A stretch of DNA of 64,000 nucleotides from Areca catechu (GCA_021397845.1 CM038046.1:59600021-59664020); one strand, 5' to 3'. Positions 21,774 through 33,520 are shown, numbered from the stretch's first letter. Notes: generated by a model from the sequence alone, not told the origin. Program-made: numbers and translations.

Positions 21774-23539
21774 TGTTGCCCAAGTGGCTTTCTCAAGAGG
21801 GGGTGAATTTGGAATTTAAAAAAATTAAGTAGATAATGTGCAATTAAAACCCCTTTTAAAGTATTAGGTGTTGTGGCAAAATAACAACTTGCAGAAGCTA
21901 AAGATAATCAAAGAATCACAATACAAATGCATAAATTTATAGTGGTTTGGAGCAACCCAGCTCCTACATCCACTACCCAAGATACCACTTGGGATTTTCA
22001 CTATATTCACACCCGAATATAGTAAGATTATTTTACAGAATCACAATCCAAAACTTTTACACTTTGGTTTTAACAGGATCACCAAAGAAAGCCAACACCC
22101 TTTGGTTTTGAACATGATCACCAAAGAAACCCAATTTGGTTTTCATAGGATCACCAAGAACCTAACTTGATTTTACCAGGATCACCAAGAACCTAACACT
22201 TAGTTTTCATCAAAGGCTCACCAAGAACCTATTTTGTTTTTCAAACAGGCTCACCAATAACCCAAACAATTCAGGAATGAATTGAAATAAATGCAACAAT
22301 AGTGATAAACTCTAGTTATCGGATAGTTGCCGGTGCAGCTTGATAGAAGTCCACTTGGATTGCACTTGAATGTGCTTTAATTGCTTCAGTGGCTTCCTTC
22401 CAAAGTGCTTCAAGCTTTAGATCAGAGTTGGTGAAGACTTGAAGGCTGACTTGAATGCTCTTTGTACTCTCTGGCTTGTAGGTAGGATATTCAATAAAGC
22501 CTTCAAAACTTTGAGGAACTCTTTAATACTTGCCTCAAGAAAGTTCAAATCCCTTAAATATATGGTCCTCCATCACTTCAAAATTGTTTGAGATGTTGTA
22601 GATCATTAGGATGTGACCTATGACCATTGGAGCACTTTTTGGCATTCAAAAAGAAATTCTGGAACTAGCCGTTATGTACCTGAAAGCGATATTTGAGTCG
22701 GCTTGGATTCCTTCGGTCGGCTCGGATCCTTTGAGTCGATAGGTCGAGTCACTAATTTTTCAATGCAGTCGGCTCTTTGTCTCAGGGTGAAAAACTTCAC
22801 TTTGGACGAGTCGGCTCTTGATAGCTCGGGTCGGCTCGAACTTCTGTTGTTGAACACATTGATCTCGAGGGGTCGGCTCACCTGAACTTTGGTCGGCTCT
22901 TCTTCTCAGAATCGGAAATCTTTACTCTGGAGGAGTCGGCTCGTTGTAGTTCGGGTCGGCTCGCTTTCTCAGGTCTTCAAAATTTGTTCTGGTGGAGTCG
23001 GCTCTTTGAAGTTTGGGTTGGCTCGCCTGGCTGTTCTCAGAAAACTTCAAAAACTAGACTCTGGAAGAGTCAGCTCAGACTTATTCCAGTCGACTCAGAT
23101 TTACCAGAGTTGGCTCAGTTACCTTCGAGTCGGCTCGGATTGCTGCATACCAGAATCCTTGATGTGTGCCATGAGGTGGAGTCGGCTCTTCATTATGCTG
23201 GGTCGGCTCGAGTGACTTCTTCAGGATTTTACAATTCAACTCAAAAGAAAACTCTCACCAACACTTTTAAACTTTTCATGCATACCAACTCAAAATAATT
23301 TTAAGGCACACACACATAGAAGTAGCCCTTTTATATGATTTTTCTTAACTTTTTCATTGGATTATTCTTTACAAAATCAGATTACAACACAACTCAAAGT
23401 AAGAAGTAAAGATGTAGGAGTTGAAGTTTGAACAAATAAATCATCTTACAAAAACTTGTAAACTACTTGAAGAGTTGTTAAAAAAATATGTGCATGCTCC
23501 AATGTTTGGTTAACATCAAAATCACTTATGGGGTCAACA
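21774..23539 (-). repeat. 5' LTR of Copia A
   Basis: 1766 bp, TGTTGCCCAAGTGG...GGGGTCAACA. Aligns end to end with 6894-8641. Carries the better preserved GAGTCGGCTC motif array (22690-23215) and a run of ggatcaccaagaacctaac-type short repeats at about 22070-22260. Confidence 0.92.
22690..23215. repeat. Array of about 19 GRGTCGGCTC-like motifs in the Copia A LTR
   Basis: The decamer GAGTCGGCTC or GGGTCGGCTC, and one- or two-base variants, recurs about every 25-40 bases (for example near 22694, 22808, 22826, 22877, 22937, 22956, 22996, 23128, 23180, 23203). Spacing is irregular, so it is not a simple tandem repeat. The matching part of the other LTR (7815-8310) has the same layout with many variants, mainly GTTGGCTC and GTCAGCTC. 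Confidence 0.75.
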
Positions 23540-23544
23540 GCAAT

Positions 23545-25575
23545 GAATGTACTTATTATGTTTACCTCTATAAAATGCAGGTGAATGATTAGAGAAATAT
23601 AAGAAAACTCAAGAAAAGGCTAAAAATACGAGATGTATTCGGGGTTAGTCTGGTGGGATAGAAAGTAAGAGGGAGGTTCTGGAATGATCGGGTAGAATAG
23701 GAGATAAGAAGGGGTTTCAGGGATGAGAACTACACTAATGAGGTTGACCTTATGGGGTTGAGGCATGTCTAAAGGGTCTGCATAATGGAAGAAAGGGTCG
23801 TTGATTTCAAGAAAGAGATAAATTAGAGTCAAAGAGATAACTTCATCTTGAGGGTACTGATTTGAAAAGATCAAGTCCTTAATAAACTCTTCTGGCTCAT
23901 GAAATTCAGGACTAGGCTATATAATTGGGCTTTCTTCTAAAGTCTCCTCAGGAAGAGTTGCAGTAATAAGGTCATGGGTTTCTTCCTCTAATGATTCTTC
24001 GATTACGGGTTGGTTATGGTCAGGGTCAACTAACTCTGGATTGGCTTCTACCTAGTCCAACCTATTGGTTAATTGGTTAAGCCTATTGGTTGCTTGGTTG
24101 TTGGTTTGGGTCATTTGGTTGTTTTGGGTGGTTGATTGGATAAACTGACTTTTGGATTGGGTGATCATCTGGTCATGCTAGCAAGCTGGGCTTGGTTTTG
24201 GGTATTCATGTGGGTTAATTGTTCAATCATGGCCATAAGGAGGGTTTCTAGATTGGACTCTATGGTTGAACTGGGTTGGTTGCATTGGACTTTCGACTCA
24301 ACTAATTCTGAGTTGGTTTCTATCTGGGTTTGATCATAGTCAACTAATTCTGGGTCTTCTATAGGTGTATCTTCCTCTAGATCTTCAAAAGACTCGTCAT
24401 CTTCATACTCCTCCACCAAACTTGGATCAGCCTCATATACCTCCTCTTCTAGGTCATCCTGGTGAACCAATGGGGTAGTAGGAGGGGTTTGGCTAAAGGA
24501 AAACTGGCTAATAACTGAGGTAGTAGGGATGGGTTGATTAAGGGGTTCTTGATTAATACTAGGGTTTTGACTATGGGCACTGATCCTAGTGGGTTTAGGT
24601 TGACTAAGGGAAAGTGGACTAACAATGGATTCATACCTAGGGGTACTAATCATATTGGTCTCAGGCTGACTAAGGGTTATGGGTTCAGTCCTATGAGTTG
24701 ACTCGAATTCCTAAGCTATGTGATAGGCATCATCTAGGTCTTAAATTTGTTATCTAAACAGTTCCCATTAGATAACTCTATGTAGACTAGCTTTAAACCA
24801 AGATATGATTTTTGACTCAGGTTCAACTGTGTAACATGTCCCATAAAACTCATCAAATTCGTTAATCTACTCAGACACAGTTTTTTATCCTGTCTCAAAT
24901 CCCACCACTGTACTAAAAGTTTGCGATCCTGGAATCTAGAGTCAATGCATCTGGGTAAATAAGGACTAGGGTAATAGGGACTGGAAGGGTAATAGGGTCT
25001 GGGTTCTTGGTATGGGTCATGGTATGAGGTTCTCTTAAGGTTGGGCTCTAAGTATGGGTCATAGTATTGGGTTCCTATCCTAGTGGTCATGCAAACATTC
25101 AATCAATCAAAGTGGAATGATGCAACCAAACATGAAAAGGTTAGTACAATCTAGGGCTTGCTAGACCTAGAGTCAAAACTGAATGGGTCAACTCAGTTTA
25201 CACTTAACCCAGTACCTAATCCTTCCACTGGCCAAGTAGGGGGTGGAAGTGTGGGAGGCCCCCCTGCTTAATGCAGGGACCTAATTAAAAACCACAACAC
25301 CACTTAGGTCGTTTGACTCTGGACCCCCAACCTTAGACACCAGATTCCAATAATAGCTTATGGATTAAATGCACTAGTTGGCCCACATAGCTCGGACCCA
25401 ACCTGTGAGTGTCACCTAGCCCACTAGGGCAAATTAGTTCTAATTAATTTTAATTAGGCTTGGGTCAGTATGATGATGATGGTTTTGGGCCTAGGATAGG
25501 TGATGAAATCCTGCCTTAATTTAAGATAGTGAATTGCCCTTAAGATTAGGTTAATCAAATGATGCACATTTAATG
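23545..25575 (-). mobile_element. G2, 5' part of a Ty3/gypsy element (gag and leader)
   Basis: Continues G2 across Copia A. The minus strand carries leader (25103-25575), gag (23620-25102) and the beginning of the integrase scrap (23545 end). The 5' LTR and PBS of G2 are not found; family similarity fades near 25575, so the 5' end was probably lost. Confidence 0.65.
23620..25102 (-). pseudogene. gag of G2, broken
   Basis: From 25080: MTTRIGTQYYDPYLEPNLKR then YHDPYQEPRPYYPSSPYYPS, a short version of the YDPYREP repeat of G1. Next is a degenerate stretch whose LVYIELSNGNCLDNKFKT (about 24790-24735) falls where the G5 gag has the capsid motif ending ITWRDMK. A clean 162-codon segment follows (24653-24165): ISTPRYESIVSPLSLSQPKP, VYEADPSLVEEYEDDESFED, and a Gln/Met-rich coiled-coil-like end. 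A last segment (23874-23620) has FLEINDPFFHYADPLDMP, matching FLEISDSFFYRADIVEI of G4. No zinc knuckle or protease follows. Stops at 24654-24733 and elsewhere break the frame. Confidence 0.72.
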
Positions 25576-25849
25576 AGTCCTAATGCAACTAATATGGTGC
25601 GATCACAAGGGCTAAAAGAAATCGACAAGTTGAACCCACAACCTTGTGGATCACCTGTGAGTAAAACCCTGAACCCAAACCCTATTTATCATGTAAATAT
25701 TTATTTTAAATTATGTTATGTTGGTTTAGTTAGGGTAAACCCTTTTTATCACCTATAATTAGGGTTTTGTTTATTTTGGGATAAAACCATTTTTACCAAG
25801 TTGAGTCGAAACCCCAATTGAGTCAAACCCTATTTACCCAATTAGGATC
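25576..25849. other. Unassigned sequence left of Copia B
   Basis: No element signature or supported gene. Contains several dispersed AACCCTA/TTAGGGT-type words (for example near 25678, 25733, 25758, 25826), too scattered to be a telomeric array. It continues on the far side of Copia B at 35976. Confidence 0.4.
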
Positions 25850-28300
25850 TGTAAGGATTTTGGTGACCAGGGTGGAAGCGTGGATTTCATAAAATTTATT
25901 ATGAAACCACTACCAAACCCTTAACCCAAGACCTCCTTACTAGGAATTAAAACATACAAACATTCATATATAATATAAACTAGAGTTTAGGCACCAACCT
26001 GAACCGCTAGTATTTAATCCGATAAAGAAAACCTTGATTTAGCCTTCTTCTCCACCAGGCGCCCAAACGATCGCCCTCCAACGGTGATCCACACGAAACT
26101 CGGACCAAGGAAGAACTCATTCAAGTTGCTTGGAGAAGTGGAACTCTTTCAGCAGCCTTTGGTCTATTGACCACTGTAGGACACCCTGCCCTGCTGTAGG
26201 GCACTAAAGACAATCTCCTAAACCACTCTTGGTTTTAGGACAACCCTCCTCTAGGACCCCTTAGGTTTAAGTCCTTAAACAAAGCCTTGTCCTAGTAGAA
26301 AAGACCTTGTCTTAACAAGACAAGTCTTGTCTTAAAGAAAGGAGGAAGAGAGAGACACTCAGAATAGTACTTCGGTGGAATTCTTATTTAATCAGACTCA
26401 TTTCACCGCCCCCTATTTATAGATACAAGATGGGTGTGTGATATGTCCTCCCATTAACTTATCATATATGATTTTTCAAGACCGAAGAGAAGTTATCTGG
26501 CTTGAAAAATCATATCTAATAAGCCCATTCATGCACCGAAGGCCTTATTCACATCCCTTCTTTTATCTGGATGAATTCTCACTTGCCACATGTCAATTAC
26601 CAGTCCTTAGGAAGCCAAGAGGTGCCTCTTCAATCTCCAAACATCGAAGATTATGAAGAGTCCTGATAGCAGAAGGACTCTCCATCAGAACCGCGCGCCA
26701 CATGAAGAGTTGCGACTCTTTATGCACCGCGCACACCATCCTTCTTCCACACAAATTTTAAAGAATGTTGACCAATCAAAACATAAGCAATATGGGTGTC
26801 ATTGGAAAGAGCATAAAATTTCCTTTTTGACCATATAAATTATATTCAAATCAGAGATCTATAGCTCATTCTGTGACCTATTGAAGTTAAGGTATCATTT
26901 AGGTACCAAGAGTCCTATGCCATTAAGACTCTTCATGTAAGGCACCAAAAATGCCCTTAAATCCAAATTAAAATCAGATTTAGCTCTGATTAGGCTAGCT
27001 CCACTTAGGACTCAACCTAATTTAGGTTTCCCATAATTAGGTTAGCCCAATTAGCAAGCAACCAGACCTAATCTAATTGGGTTAGGAATTTGGTTAGCAT
27101 ACATATGCTAGTATGTATACCGGCTAAACAATTAGGATCATATGACCCTAATTAAATCATGAACGACTTCCTTAGCCAAGTCTGTATTGTGTGTGACCCA
27201 TTGGGTTCCACATCTAGCCAGCAGTAGGTTTAGGTTTGAGCCGATTCTATCTGATTCGAACCCGATTGACCTAATTAGGTCAAATTGGCTCACCTAATTA
27301 TCCAATTCGAATCACACATCGATTTGACTCATGAAACCAAATCAATTAGTTCATGAAGACCTACAAGATAAGATTGACATCTAGCAACGTGTCATGCCTA
27401 CCCGGAAGATGAGGAATTTTGGTGGATTTACGAAAATATCCTTCAGTGGTGAGTTACCGGGCAATTCAGTCCTTCGATCTACTTGCACCCTGAATATGAC
27501 TATGGATATGGATACTTGTCAAATCCAATTTCATATTCATTCCTTGCTCAATCTGATAATGATGAATTATTAATGAACCATTAAAAACTATTTCTAATGT
27601 TCATACTTTGATCAAAGATTTTTCGAATCTTCATTTGATTGAAATCATCTCGATGCGCTTCCCTCTTACTAGGGTTGATCGATTCCTTTTTGACCTACTC
27701 ACAACCTCCATATGCAATCCACCATACCCAGTATCACCCCATGCATGACTCATTGTCATGATTGAGTGTGAACCAAAGTATGGATTCATGCATACAAGAT
27801 ACCATGGCAGTCTCGGGTCAAAGGACCACATGCACTACTCCCACTATGAGAACTATCTATTGACAAACAGATAAGGTTTCATTAGATATTCTCAAGCTGG
27901 ATCCATTCAGTAAACTCATTTTCTAATGAGCATCCACATCCTAGTATTAGTGTCAAACACAAGTGACTGTGAGATCAGTCACCCTCTTCACCAAGCATAC
28001 ATAGGATGTGCTTGTCTTACCGGAAACATTGATCCCCTACTCAATATCCCATCGACCATGAATATTCTAGATTAGGGTTTTTAGGCTTTAGGTCTCACTG
28101 GTATGATTGCATCATAACCCTAGAACCATATCCCTAATCTATGGGGTTCATCATATCTTAATAAAATTAATAAGACACAGCGTATGATGAAAATAAAATG
28201 CCTTTATTAATTGATAATGTCAATACACTGGTTTGGGATACAAAAGAAAATCCTTTCGAAATACAACATTTCGATTGGCCTTTAGGGCATAATCCTTTCA
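25850..28300 (-). repeat. 3' LTR of Copia B
   Basis: TGTAAGGATTTTGG...ATAATCCTTTCA. TATAAATA box on the minus strand at 26414-26421. The polypurine tract (minus AGTGCAAGTGGGAGAT) is immediately inside at 28301-28316. Confidence 0.94.
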
Positions 28301-28374
28301 ATCTCCCACTTGCACTAAAGCCAATTGCCTTTAAATTTTAACCCCATACAATCGAGGTGGCGATCAAACTCCTG

Positions 28375-29890
28375 TTATGGTAGAGCCTTAGAGAACGGGT
28401 CTGCTATGTTTTTCTTTGTTTCTACTCTTTTAATGTAGACTTCTTGTCTTTCAACAATCTCTCGAACGAGATGGAAGCATCTTAGAATGATCTCTAGGTT
28501 CCTTAGCTTGAGCGACGGCTCCAGTATTATCACAGTAAAGTGGTACTGCACCTTCAATCTCCGGAACAATTCCCAACTCTGAGATGAACTTTTTCATCCA
28601 GACAGCTTACTTGGGGACTTCACTAACAGCAATGTATTCTGCCTCAGTTGTTGAGTCAGTTACAGTCTGTTGTTTAGAACTCTTCCAGCTTACAGCTCCT
28701 CCATTTAGGGTAAAAACATACCTTGAAATAGATTTTCTATCATCTGGATCCGATTGAAAACTAGAATCTGAATAAGCTTCCAGTTTAAGATCAGATCCTT
28801 CGTATATCAGAAAAATATCCTTAGTCCTTCTCAAGTACTTAAGAATATTTTTCATAGCCTTCCAGTGATCCTCTCTTGGATCAGCCTGAAATCTGCTGGC
28901 TATACCTAAGGCATATGCCACATCAGGCCTGGTACATAACATAGCATACATTATAGATCCTACAGCCGAAGCATAAGGTATATAACTCATTCTATTTCTT
29001 TCTTCAGGTGTCTTAGGAGACATCTTCTTAGAAAGATGTATGCCATGACCAATGGGCAAGTAACCTTTTTTACTTCCCTCCATGCTAAATCACTTAAGCA
29101 CTTGGTCAATGAACCTAGACTGGGATAAGCCTAGCATCCTCCTAGATCTATCTCTATAGATCTTGATACCCAGTATATAGGATGGTTCTCCCAAGTCTTT
29201 CATGGAAAACTGTTTAGATAACCATACCTTGACTGATTGTAACATTGGGATATCATACCCAATGAGGAGTATGTCATCCACATACAGAACCAAGAAAACT
29301 ATAGCACTCCTACTAGTCTTCTTGTACACACAAGGTTCATCCTCATTTTTGATAAAGTCAAACTCTTTAACTATCTTTTCAAATCGGATATTCCAACTCC
29401 TGGATACTTGCTTTAATACATAAATAGATTTTTTCAGCCTACATACCTGATTAGGTTTAGTCTCCAAGATAAAACCTTCTGGCTGTGACATATAGACCTC
29501 TTTCTCAAGGAAACCATTCAAGAATTCAGTTTTCATATGCATTTGCCAGATTTCATAATCATGATATGCTGCTATAGCAAGCATGATCTGAATAGATTTG
29601 AGCATGGCAACAGGAGAAAATGTTTCATCATAATCTATTCCCTGTTTTTGTCTGAAACCCTTAGCCACTAATCTGGCTTTATAAGTTTTGACTTGGCCAT
29701 CTGCCCTAGTCTTTTTCTTATAAATTCATCTGCATCCAATAGGGTTAACACCCTCCGGTGCATCAACCAAAGTCCACACTTGGTTGACATACATGGAGTC
29801 CATTTCGGATCTCATGACTTCTAGCCATCTGTCTGAGTCCCTACTCATGACAGCATCCGTATAGGTTAGAGGCTCATTATTTTCAATGAT
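28375..29890 (-). pseudogene. Copia B pol: reverse transcriptase and RNase H
   Basis: RT begins near 29830 with RWLEVMRSEMDSMYVNQVWT and reaches a stop after PEGVNPIGCR. The ORF from 29668 has MAKGFRQKQGIDYDETFSPV, YEIWQMHMKTEFLNGFLEKE and LVLYVDDILLIGYDIPML. The first catalytic Asp (usually QMDVKTAF) is His here, so the enzyme would be dead even if translated. The part from 29083 holds KGYLPIGHGIHLSKK and the Angela-type CTRPDVAYALGIASRFQ. RNase H follows (EAYSDSSFQSDPDDRKS, STTEAEYIAVSE) and breaks at 28607. The last piece ends NIADPFSKALP at 28375. At least three stops or frameshifts break it. Confidence 0.9.
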
Positions 29891-31389
29891 CCGGGCTTCA
29901 TTATTTTCAATAATGAACCCATACCTCTCAGGTGCATGATGCAGCCTATCAGACCTACAGATAGGAGTGGTGTGTTCTGGTTCTATACTAACTATGTTAT
30001 CATTTGGTTGAGATGTTTCTATTTGTTGAACTTCTTCAAGTTCAATATTTCTTCCACTGTCCTTTTGTAGGATGAACTCTTTCTCTAGAAAAGTGGCATG
30101 CCTACTGATAAAAACTTTTTGCTCAGTAGGGCGGTAGAACAGATATCCTATACTATCATTAGGATATCCTACAAATAGACACTTATCTGCTCTAGCATCC
30201 AGTTTATGTCCAAAATTTCTTTTGACATAGGCTGGACATCCCAATATCTTAAGATACTTAAGATTGGATTTCTTATCCCTCCATATCTCATATGGAGTGC
30301 TAGAGACAGATTTAGATGGTACTCTATTTAAGATATTAGCCGCGGTTTCCAAGGCATATCCCCAGATGGAAACAGGTAACTCTGTGAAGCACATCATGGA
30401 CTGTACCATATCTAATAAGGTACGATTCCTCCTTTCAGCAACACCATTTAATTGTGGTGTGTAAGGAGGGGTCCATTCAGAGATAATCCCCTTTTCTTTA
30501 AGGTGATGGAGAAACTCGGTAGATAAGTATTCACCTCCTCGATCTGATCGAAGGATTTTAATACTTTTCCCCGTTTGTTTCTCTACCATACTTTGATACA
30601 CTAAAAATTTATCAAAGGCTTAGGACTTATGTTTCATAAGATACACAAATCCGTACCTTGAAAAATCATCGATAAATGTGATGAAATAAGATTATCCACC
30701 CTTGGCCTGAGTTGTCATAGGCCCACATACATCTGTATGTATGAGTCCTAATAACTTAGTTATCCTTTCTCTATGTCCACTAAATGGAGTCTTGGCCATT
30801 TTACCCATGAGACATGATTCACAAGTTCCTAATGATTCATAATCATAACGATTAAGGAAATTTTCCTCGTATAACTTGCTAATCCTAGTCTCACTAATAT
30901 GTCTAAGCTGATAGTGCCAGAGTAAAGTATTGTTTACATCATCTCTCTTTCGTTTGTTACTTACATGAAGTATATTGTCATTAGTGGATAGAGTTAAAAG
31001 ACCATTGCAAAATACGCCACAACATATAATTTCATTAGAAAAGCTGATTGAGCAACTGTTGCTCATCACATTCATAGTAGAACCTTGTCTAAGTAACAAG
31101 GGTACAGATATGATATCTCTAATGTCCTTAGGCATAAAGTAACAATCTCTTAGCTCTAAAATCTTCCCCGAAGGTAACTTCAAGATATAAGTCCCTACGG
31201 CCTCTGCTTGGATGGACTCTCCTCCAGCACCATAGAGCTCGAAGTCTCCTTCCTTCAATACTCTAAGCCTCTGCAGCCCCTGCAATGATTTGCAGATATT
31301 ATGACCATAGGCGGTATCCAATACCCAAGTATTTAAAATGGAAGAATCCAATGACAAAATAGTATGAACTTCTTTCATACCTTTTGGTG
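29891..31389 (-). pseudogene. Copia B pol: protease, GAG-pre-integrase and integrase
   Basis: Protease region near 31320: NTWVLDTAYGHNICKSLQG, where the active-site triplet is DTA instead of DTG/DSG. Then EGDFELYGAGGESIQAEAVG and the GAG-pre-integrase with a readable HHCC (LLWHYQLRHISETRISKL and TCESCLMGKMAK, 30930-30800). Integrase core: LIHTDVCGPM (first Asp), stop at 30692, second Asp in a short open stretch (FIDDFSRYGF, about 30660), third residue in NGVAERRNRTLLD (30440-30410). The C-terminal domain WGYALETAANILNRVP to FVGYPNDSIGYLFYRP is open in the 291-residue ORF ending at 29726. The DDE residues survive, but the frame is broken at 30602-30692. Confidence 0.9.
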
Positions 31390-32200
31390 CATCCGATGCA
31401 CCAGGCTTCACACCTGCAAGGTAAGCCTTGCAGTTCCTCTTCCAATGACCCGACTTGCCACAGTGAAAGTTGGTCATCTGTCCGGAGGCCTTCTTTCCTT
31501 TCTTCTTCTTGATGCCCATTTTTGGGTTCAATCTTCTCTTGGAACCCTTTCTACCTGACTTCTTCTTGTTGATCCCATCCACAAGAAGAAGTGGAGCCTT
31601 ATTTTTCTTTAAATGGCTCTCTGCTATTTTTAACATGTTTAACAACTCAGGCAAGGAAGTGTTAAGTTTGTTCATATGATAATTAAGAACAAACTGTAAA
31701 AATGACTCTGGGAGTGACTGCAGTATCAAATCCTGATTCAACTCGCCATCTATAACAAAACCCAATTGACCTAATCGAGTGATTAGGTCAATAACCATCA
31801 GTATGTGGTCTTGTACATATGTACCTTCTATCATTCTCGCACGGAACAACTACATAGATATCTCTTATCTAGTAGTTCGACTATGTTCTCCATATAGCTC
31901 TTTTAGATTGAGCAGTATGGAGTTAGTGTCCATGCTATCATGTTGCCTCTGCAACTCAATGGTCATAGCGGCAAGCATGATACATTTGACAGTGAGTGAG
32001 TCATTTTGCCACATCTTGTATGTGGTCTTTTCCTTTTGCGAGGCATCTTCCCCTAAAGGTTCCAAGGTAGGGGTATCAAGAATGTAAGAAAGTTTTTCCT
32101 GGCTGAGTACTATCTTTAGGTTTCTCGACCAGTCAACATAGTTCGGTCTAGTCAATTTATTGGCATCAAGTATACTACGGAGTAAGAGTGAAGAGGCTAT
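31390..32200 (-). pseudogene. Copia B gag, start codon lost
   Basis: Nucleocapsid/capsid precursor. The family start (Met-Ala-Ser-Ser-Leu) is visible at 32200, but the ATG reads ATA (32198-32200). LLRSILDANKLTRPNYVDW and LKIVLSQEKLSYILDTP follow, then KEKTTYKMWQNDSLTVKC, ending in stops at 31865 and 31850. The frame resumes with MFRARMIEGTYVQDHILMVI and NMLKIAESHLKKNKAPLLLV. A Lys-rich stretch precedes the zinc knuckle NFHCGKSGHWKRNC (about 31480-31440), whose first Cys is replaced by Asn. Open from 31849 into the protease, so gag and pol are one frame as in Angela. Confidence 0.88.
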
Positions 32201-32386
32201 TTAATCTACATTAACAAAGAACAAAACATAAGCAAACAACCAATGTTGACAAAACATAATTAAATTAGGAGTTTAACTTAATTATGTCTCCCACTATTTT
32301 ATTAAGCATCATAACCCTCTATATGATGATCAAGAAACCCTAATTGGTTTTCTTAGTGGGGTTGAGATCCTAATTCCTTATAAAGA

Positions 32387-32681
32387 CCTTGTGTGTACAC
32401 AAAAAATCTTATATAAGTTCAAAGGTAGGAAAACTCTTTCCAATTGTAACTCATACAATTCTCAACATATCCTGGTCTCTAAAATATTAATAGCCTTGTG
32501 TGTGCACAATAAACTATAATATTTTAGTTAAGTAAGACCCTTCATTCCTTTATAGTCATGATTATAATAATAATACCCTTGTGTGTACACAACAAAGTAT
32601 TATTTTAAATCATGCCATAAGCATCAAATGCACCAAGCCAAAATTGTGTTAGTCACCATAATAGGCCTTGTGTGTACACAA
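32387..32681. repeat. Four dispersed copies of CCTTGTGTGTACACAA
   Basis: Copies at 32387-32402, 32494-32509 (one base different), 32577-32592 and 32666-32681. Each holds the palindrome TGTGTACACA (TGTGTGCACA in the second). Spacings of about 107, 83 and 89 bp. Confidence 0.85.
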
Positions 32682-33257
32682 CAAACATAATACGGATCAT
32701 GACATAATAATGACCTGGCATGAAGGAAGGCCTAATGTAGTGAATATTACACTAAGCATAACAATCAAGAATTAAGTTAATCTTATCGGCCAGGTAAGTG
32801 GGAGAGTAGTAGGAGTCCCCCCGTTGCTTTCCTAGATACCAATAAAAATTGGCCAGGTCAGTCAACAGAACCAATTAAAAACCATGTCCTCTTTATCGAT
32901 CATGAACCACTTTTCCTAGACATCAAATGATCAACTAATCATCTTGATTATTTTGCTTTTGGTATATGATACTACAACTTAATATAATTTTAATAAAGGG
33001 CAATTCAAACAGAAGCACATTCTAATATTACCATTCATCAACCATGAATCATATATCATTATATAATGTGCCAAGTGTGTCATCATACCAGGACAACCAT
33101 CTACCACATAATGGATCCACCATTATGCCAAGGCAACCTTATTTCAGTATGATGACTAGAAAGCTAAACATCTCTATATCGGTTAAGGTTTAAGTGAAAA
33201 CCTTAACCAGTGACTTACATATATGCATAAACATATCAATCATATGTATCTTTAAAC

Positions 33258-33488
33258 TTTTGTAGAGTCCTATAAAATTGGACAACTTTAAATTTTGTAG
33301 AGTCCTATAAAAATGGGCAACCTCAAGAATCCTACAAAAAATGGGTAAACTTCAAATTTTGTAGAGTCCTACAAAAATGGGCAACCTCAAGAGTCCTACA
33401 AAATTGGGAAACTTTAAATTTTGTAGGGTCCTACCAAAATGGGCAACCTCAAGAGTCCTACAAAATTGGGCAACTTCAAATTTTGTAT
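33258..33488. repeat. 62-bp tandem repeat beside the Copia B PBS
   Basis: AATTTTGTAG recurs at 33291, 33355, 33417 and 33479 (periods 64, 62, 62). Each unit splits into two related halves (GTCCTACAAAAATGGGCAAC and GTCCTACAAAATTGGGCAAC), so an older 31-bp unit was doubled and then amplified. Confidence 0.85.
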
Positions 33489-33508
33489 GATTTAGCCTTA
33501 ATAAGGTG

Positions 33509-33520
33509 GCTCTGATAACA
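33509..33520 (-). promoter_or_regulatory. Primer-binding site of Copia B
   Basis: Minus strand TGTTATCAGAGC, one mismatch to TGGTATCAGAGC, one base from the LTR edge at 33522. Confidence 0.88.

Larger units (their letters stand above)
6894..23539 (-). mobile_element. Copia A: full-length SIRE-type Ty1/copia element, interrupted by G3
   Basis: Two LTRs (6894-8641 and 21774-23539) flank gag, pol and an extra downstream ORF, all on the minus strand. The 5-bp target duplication GCAAT is perfect (6889-6893 and 23540-23544). Without the nested G3 (13130-18445) the element is about 11.3 kb. Gag and pol wording (KIYIQAIDFQLWKVI, PKPEEEWDGHD, KDHPIIGTKWV) and an additional ORF after pol are typical of SIRE/Maximus. 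All coding parts are broken. Confidence 0.92.
32201..33508 (-). other. Copia B untranslated leader
   Basis: Non-coding region between PBS and gag. It holds two repeat systems described separately: four copies of CCTTGTGTGTACACAA (32387-32681) and a 62-bp tandem repeat next to the PBS (33258-33488). A 'ggccaggtaagtgggagagtagtag' passage at about 32790 resembles wording in the gypsy leaders. Confidence 0.6.

Noticed and set aside
25670..25840. Telomere-like repeats
   Set aside because: AACCCTA-like words are few and scattered, with no tandem array.
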